Shown: piece after piece, positions 14,366 through 16,350 of the stretch
Numbering within the stretch: position 1 is the stretch's first letter
Layout of the letters: every line of letters starts with the position of its first letter
Origin: JALHSV01 sp964553535
GTDB taxonomy: Bacteria > Nitrospirota > Thermodesulfovibrionia > Thermodesulfovibrionales > SM23-35
DNA length: 16,350 bases
NCBI GenBank assembly: GCA_964553535.1
Contig: CAZKLK010000024.1
Span: 1 to 16,350 of the forward strand
Reading direction: 5' to 3'
Notes under the pieces: generated by a model
Database searches by the model: none
Told to the model about the DNA's origin: nothing
What the model saw: only the letters and a program-made list of their open reading frames with translations
Translations under genes and position numbers: made by a program

Positions 14366-15487
14366 CTATTCAAAAATCGCATACTCCCTGATCTTTTCAA
14401 GCCTTCTTCCTTTTATCCCGAGAGTTTCGACGCTTGCTATCTTTCTCTCCCGGCGCATCTTCAGAATCCTGGAAACCGTCTCAGGGCCGATGCCGGGAAC
14501 CCTCAGCAGTTCTTCCCGTTCTGATGTATTGATCCTGACAGGGAAAAACTCGGGATGACTCTCCGCCCATGCTTCTTTCGGATCCTTGTCCATTCTCAGA
14601 TTGCCATTCCCGTCAAGCGTTATGTCTTCCTTCAGGAATCCATATTTTCTGATGAGGAAATCGACCTGGTACAATCTGTGTTCCCTCATAAACAGTTCAC
14701 GGTGGTCAGCGGAAAATTTCCTTTCTCCCGGAATGTCTGAATGGCCAAGACCTCTCTGATAAGCTGAAAAATATACCCTTTTAAAATTCATCCGCCTATA
14801 CAGGCCAAACATATAGTGAATAATCTCCGAGTCTGTTTCGTCTGAAGCTCCGACGACAAACTGGGTAGTGCATTTGACCCGTGAGCACTTCCGCCCCGGC
14901 GCCGTCAGTTCCGCCATCAATTTCAACGGACGAATAATATCCCTGCTGTAATTTTTCCTTTGAGACAGAATACTGAAATGTTTCTGACCGGGGGTCTCAA
15001 TGTTCAGCGATACAGATGTGGCAAGTGATACAGCATTTTCAATTGCCGCATCAGATGCTCCCGGAATAATCTTAAGATGGACATATCCCTTGAAATGATG
15101 CCGATACCTCAAGAGATAAGCCACCGCATTTACCTTATCCATCGTGTAATCAGGATTATTGACGACCGCCGAACTCAGGAAAAGGCCAAAGACCTTTTTT
15201 CTCTCATAATATTCCATAAAGGTTCGAGCCACTTCTTCGGGGCTGAGAGTGCACCGCTGCACATTTGTTTCGGAACGGAGCGGGCAGTACCTGCAATCAT
15301 TTACGCATGCATTGGAAAGAAGGGTTTTGAGGAGTACAGTGCTGCCGCCCTGCGGGAGAACAACAGGATAGAGCCACTTGCCATCCGGCCCCCTCTTCCG
15401 GCGTTCATCTTCCGCGGTTCCGCATGCACAGGCGAGGTCGTACCTTGAATCTTCAGAGAGTATCTTTAATTTATGCAATGTATCCAT
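14366..15487 (-). CDS. Radical SAM protein with C-terminal helix-hairpin-helix (putative DNA modification/repair type)
   Basis: A 373-residue radical SAM enzyme. The [4Fe-4S] motif is C61-x3-C65-x2-C68 (NACVNDCRYCPLRS). Before it lie DLACACG with C20 and C22, and the family-like opening MDTLHKLKIL. After it come LSPEEVARTF, GLFLSSAVVNNPDYTMDKV and HFKGYVHLKIIPGA, which resemble the group described as putative DNA modification/repair radical SAM proteins (TIGR03916-like). The last 50 residues form a helix-hairpin-helix, with VPGIGPETVSRIL at 330-342 and LGIKGRRLEKI near 356, a fold that usually binds DNA without sequence preference. Members of that group are often next to a uracil-DNA-glycosylase-like gene; none is in this window. 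The substrate is unknown. There is no Shine-Dalgarno sequence, and a strong extended -10 lies just upstream. Confidence 0.85.
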   Translation of the reverse strand: MDTLHKLKILSEDSRYDLACACGTAEDERRKRGPDGKWLYPVVLPQGGSTVLLKTLLSNACVNDCRYCPLRSETNVQRCTLSPEEVARTFMEYYERKKVFGLFLSSAVVNNPDYTMDKVNAVAYLLRYRHHFKGYVHLKIIPGASDAAIENAVSLATSVSLNIETPGQKHFSILSQRKNYSRDIIRPLKLMAELTAPGRKCSRVKCTTQFVVGASDETDSEIIHYMFGLYRRMNFKRVYFSAYQRGLGHSDIPGERKFSADHRELFMREHRLYQVDFLIRKYGFLKEDITLDGNGNLRMDKDPKEAWAESHPEFFPVRINTSEREELLRVPGIGPETVSRILKMRRERKIASVETLGIKGRRLEKIREYAIFE

Positions 15488-15500
15488 GGATACTTTTTGG

Positions 15501-15509
15501 ATTATATCA
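15501..15509 (-). promoter_or_regulatory. Extended -10 promoter of the radical SAM gene
   Basis: Minus-strand TGATATAAT, identical in all nine bases to the lysC element. The -35 region (CCTTGC at a 17-bp spacer) is poor. The -10 ends 13 nt before ATG 15487, so transcription should begin about 7 nt upstream of the start codon, giving an mRNA with almost no leader. This agrees with the lack of a Shine-Dalgarno sequence. Confidence 0.5.
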
Positions 15510-15537
15510 CATGCGGAAACAACGCAAGGAATAGGAT

Positions 15538-15560
15538 GGCATTTATGCCTGTGATATTAT
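15538..15560 (+). promoter_or_regulatory. lgt: lgt promoter: extended -10 and small palindrome
   Basis: TGATATTAT (15552-15560) is an extended -10 element ending only five bases before the lgt ATG at 15566. The expected transcription start then falls at or within the start codon, predicting a leaderless lgt mRNA. Immediately upstream, 15538-15549 reads GGCAT-TT-ATGCC, a 5-bp-arm palindrome. No standard -35 box is visible. Confidence 0.4.
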
Positions 15561-15565
15561 AGAGA

Positions 15566-16336
15566 ATGCATCCGGTTCTGTTTAGGTTTGGCCCCTTGAC
15601 AATACATACCTATGGATTTCTCATTGCCATCGGATTCCTTGTCGCCATCTGGCTTGCGATTATTCAGGCAAAAAAGGAAGGTGTTCCGCCAGACAAGATT
15701 ATAGATCTCGGGTTTTATATTCTTCTCGCGGCCATAGTTGGATCCCGGCTCTTTTTCGTTTTGATCAATGTGGGACACTATATCAATAATCCGCTGGATA
15801 TTTTTAAGATTTGGGAGGGCGGTCTGGTCTTCTACGGGGGCGTTCTGCTCGCTGTTCCCGTTGCCGTCTGGCACATAAAGAAAAGCAGGATGGATCTGTG
15901 GAGAACGGCGGACATTTTTGCCCCTTCGATAGCAATAGGGCATTTTTTCGGAAGGCTCGGATGCCTCGCAGCAGGCTGTTGCCATGGAAAGCCCGCGGAA
16001 GATATTCCATGGGGGATAATCTTTACGGACCCCGAATGTCTCGCGCCATTAAATATGCGTCTGCACCCGACCCAACTGTATGAGTCTGCCGGTGAGTTTC
16101 TTATCTTTCTTTCTCTCGTTCTGGTGCGAGCGCAAAAATCATTCAACGGGCAGCTTTTTATGATGTATCTCGTCCTTTATGCTGTGCTGAGGTTCTTTGT
16201 CGAATTCTTCCGGGGAGATGCCGGAAGGGGGTTTATCGCCGGAGGACTTTCTGTTTCACAGGGGATAAGCCTTCTGCTGTTTGTCACCGGAATCGCAGGA
16301 TTTTTTATCCTGAAAAAGAAAAACATAAAACTATAA
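15566..16336 (+). CDS. lgt: Prolipoprotein diacylglyceryl transferase
   Basis: Inner-membrane enzyme that moves diacylglyceryl from phosphatidylglycerol to the lipobox cysteine of prolipoproteins, the step before LspA. The 256-residue protein has about seven hydrophobic segments. It keeps Y16 (E. coli Y26), R130 (R143), G141 (G154), R209 (R239) and E213 (E243), with HPTQLYES at 167-174 and FFVEFFRGD. The signature region differs from E. coli: GRLGCLAAGCCHGKP (129-143) replaces GRLGNFINGELWGR, so the positions of N146 and E151 hold C133 and C138, and FYGG replaces FHGG. I believe similar sequences occur in other phyla, so this is probably a functional subfamily. The start ATG fits the family N-terminus (HPVLFRFGPLTIHTYG). 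There is no Shine-Dalgarno sequence. The last 14 bases of the window hold nothing identifiable. Confidence 0.93.
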   Translation: MHPVLFRFGPLTIHTYGFLIAIGFLVAIWLAIIQAKKEGVPPDKIIDLGFYILLAAIVGSRLFFVLINVGHYINNPLDIFKIWEGGLVFYGGVLLAVPVAVWHIKKSRMDLWRTADIFAPSIAIGHFFGRLGCLAAGCCHGKPAEDIPWGIIFTDPECLAPLNMRLHPTQLYESAGEFLIFLSLVLVRAQKSFNGQLFMMYLVLYAVLRFFVEFFRGDAGRGFIAGGLSVSQGISLLLFVTGIAGFFILKKKNIKL

Positions 16337-16350
16337 CACGCTGTAAAATA

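Overview
The window is a gene-dense (about 50% GC by eye) stretch of bacterial chromosome with ten recognisable housekeeping or family-level genes, two small unfamiliar genes and very little intergenic DNA. The set (a peptidoglycan transglycosylase, the non-mevalonate isoprenoid enzyme IspG, lipoprotein-maturation enzymes LspA and Lgt, citramalate-route isoleucine synthesis, and a corrinoid-protein activator) points to a diderm, probably anaerobic bacterium. The style resembles Nitrospirota or Desulfobacterota; that placement is inference from gene content and protein flavour, not a measured phylogeny. No tRNA, rRNA, CRISPR array, transposase, phage gene or resistance gene was seen.

Layout. 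72-2176 (+): mltG and ispG, overlapping, with a possible weak terminator after ispG. 2231-2398 (-): a 55-residue four-cysteine zinc-ribbon microprotein with a very strong ribosome binding site. 2399-2634: a gap holding a possible decayed TusA/SirA-like reading frame on the + strand and a small inverted repeat. 5476-2635 (-): lysC-cimA operon (aspartate kinase, citramalate synthase). 5642-7513 (+): an orphan RACo-type reductive activator of corrinoid proteins. 8726-7522 (-): panC followed by a cysteine-free thioredoxin-fold protein. 8891-14327 (+): EF-G-like GTPase, ileS and lspA. 15487-14366 (-): a radical SAM protein with a C-terminal helix-hairpin-helix, resembling the putative DNA modification/repair group. 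15566-16336 (+): lgt.

How the genes fit together. lysC and cimA link the aspartate family to isoleucine made from pyruvate and acetyl-CoA. ileS then charges that isoleucine, and lspA follows ileS as in many bacteria. lgt and lspA are the first two enzymes of lipoprotein maturation and flank the radical SAM gene. mltG acts in the cell wall, and ispG supplies the isoprenoid precursors needed for its lipid carrier.

Most notable signals: (1) a perfect 16-bp palindrome in the spacer of the panC promoter, whose half-site recurs in the divergent EF-G-like promoter; (2) an extended -10 motif (TGN then a TATAAT-like hexamer) before five transcription units, three of them placed so close to the start codon that the mRNAs would be leaderless or nearly so; (3) the zinc-ribbon microprotein; (4) a cysteine-free thioredoxin-like protein joined to panC; (5) an EF-G-like GTPase without the catalytic histidine of its DTPGH motif; (6) an Lgt in which the residues matching E. 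coli N146 and E151 are cysteines. No complete undescribed system with several dedicated parts is evident; these are single-gene or regulatory leads.
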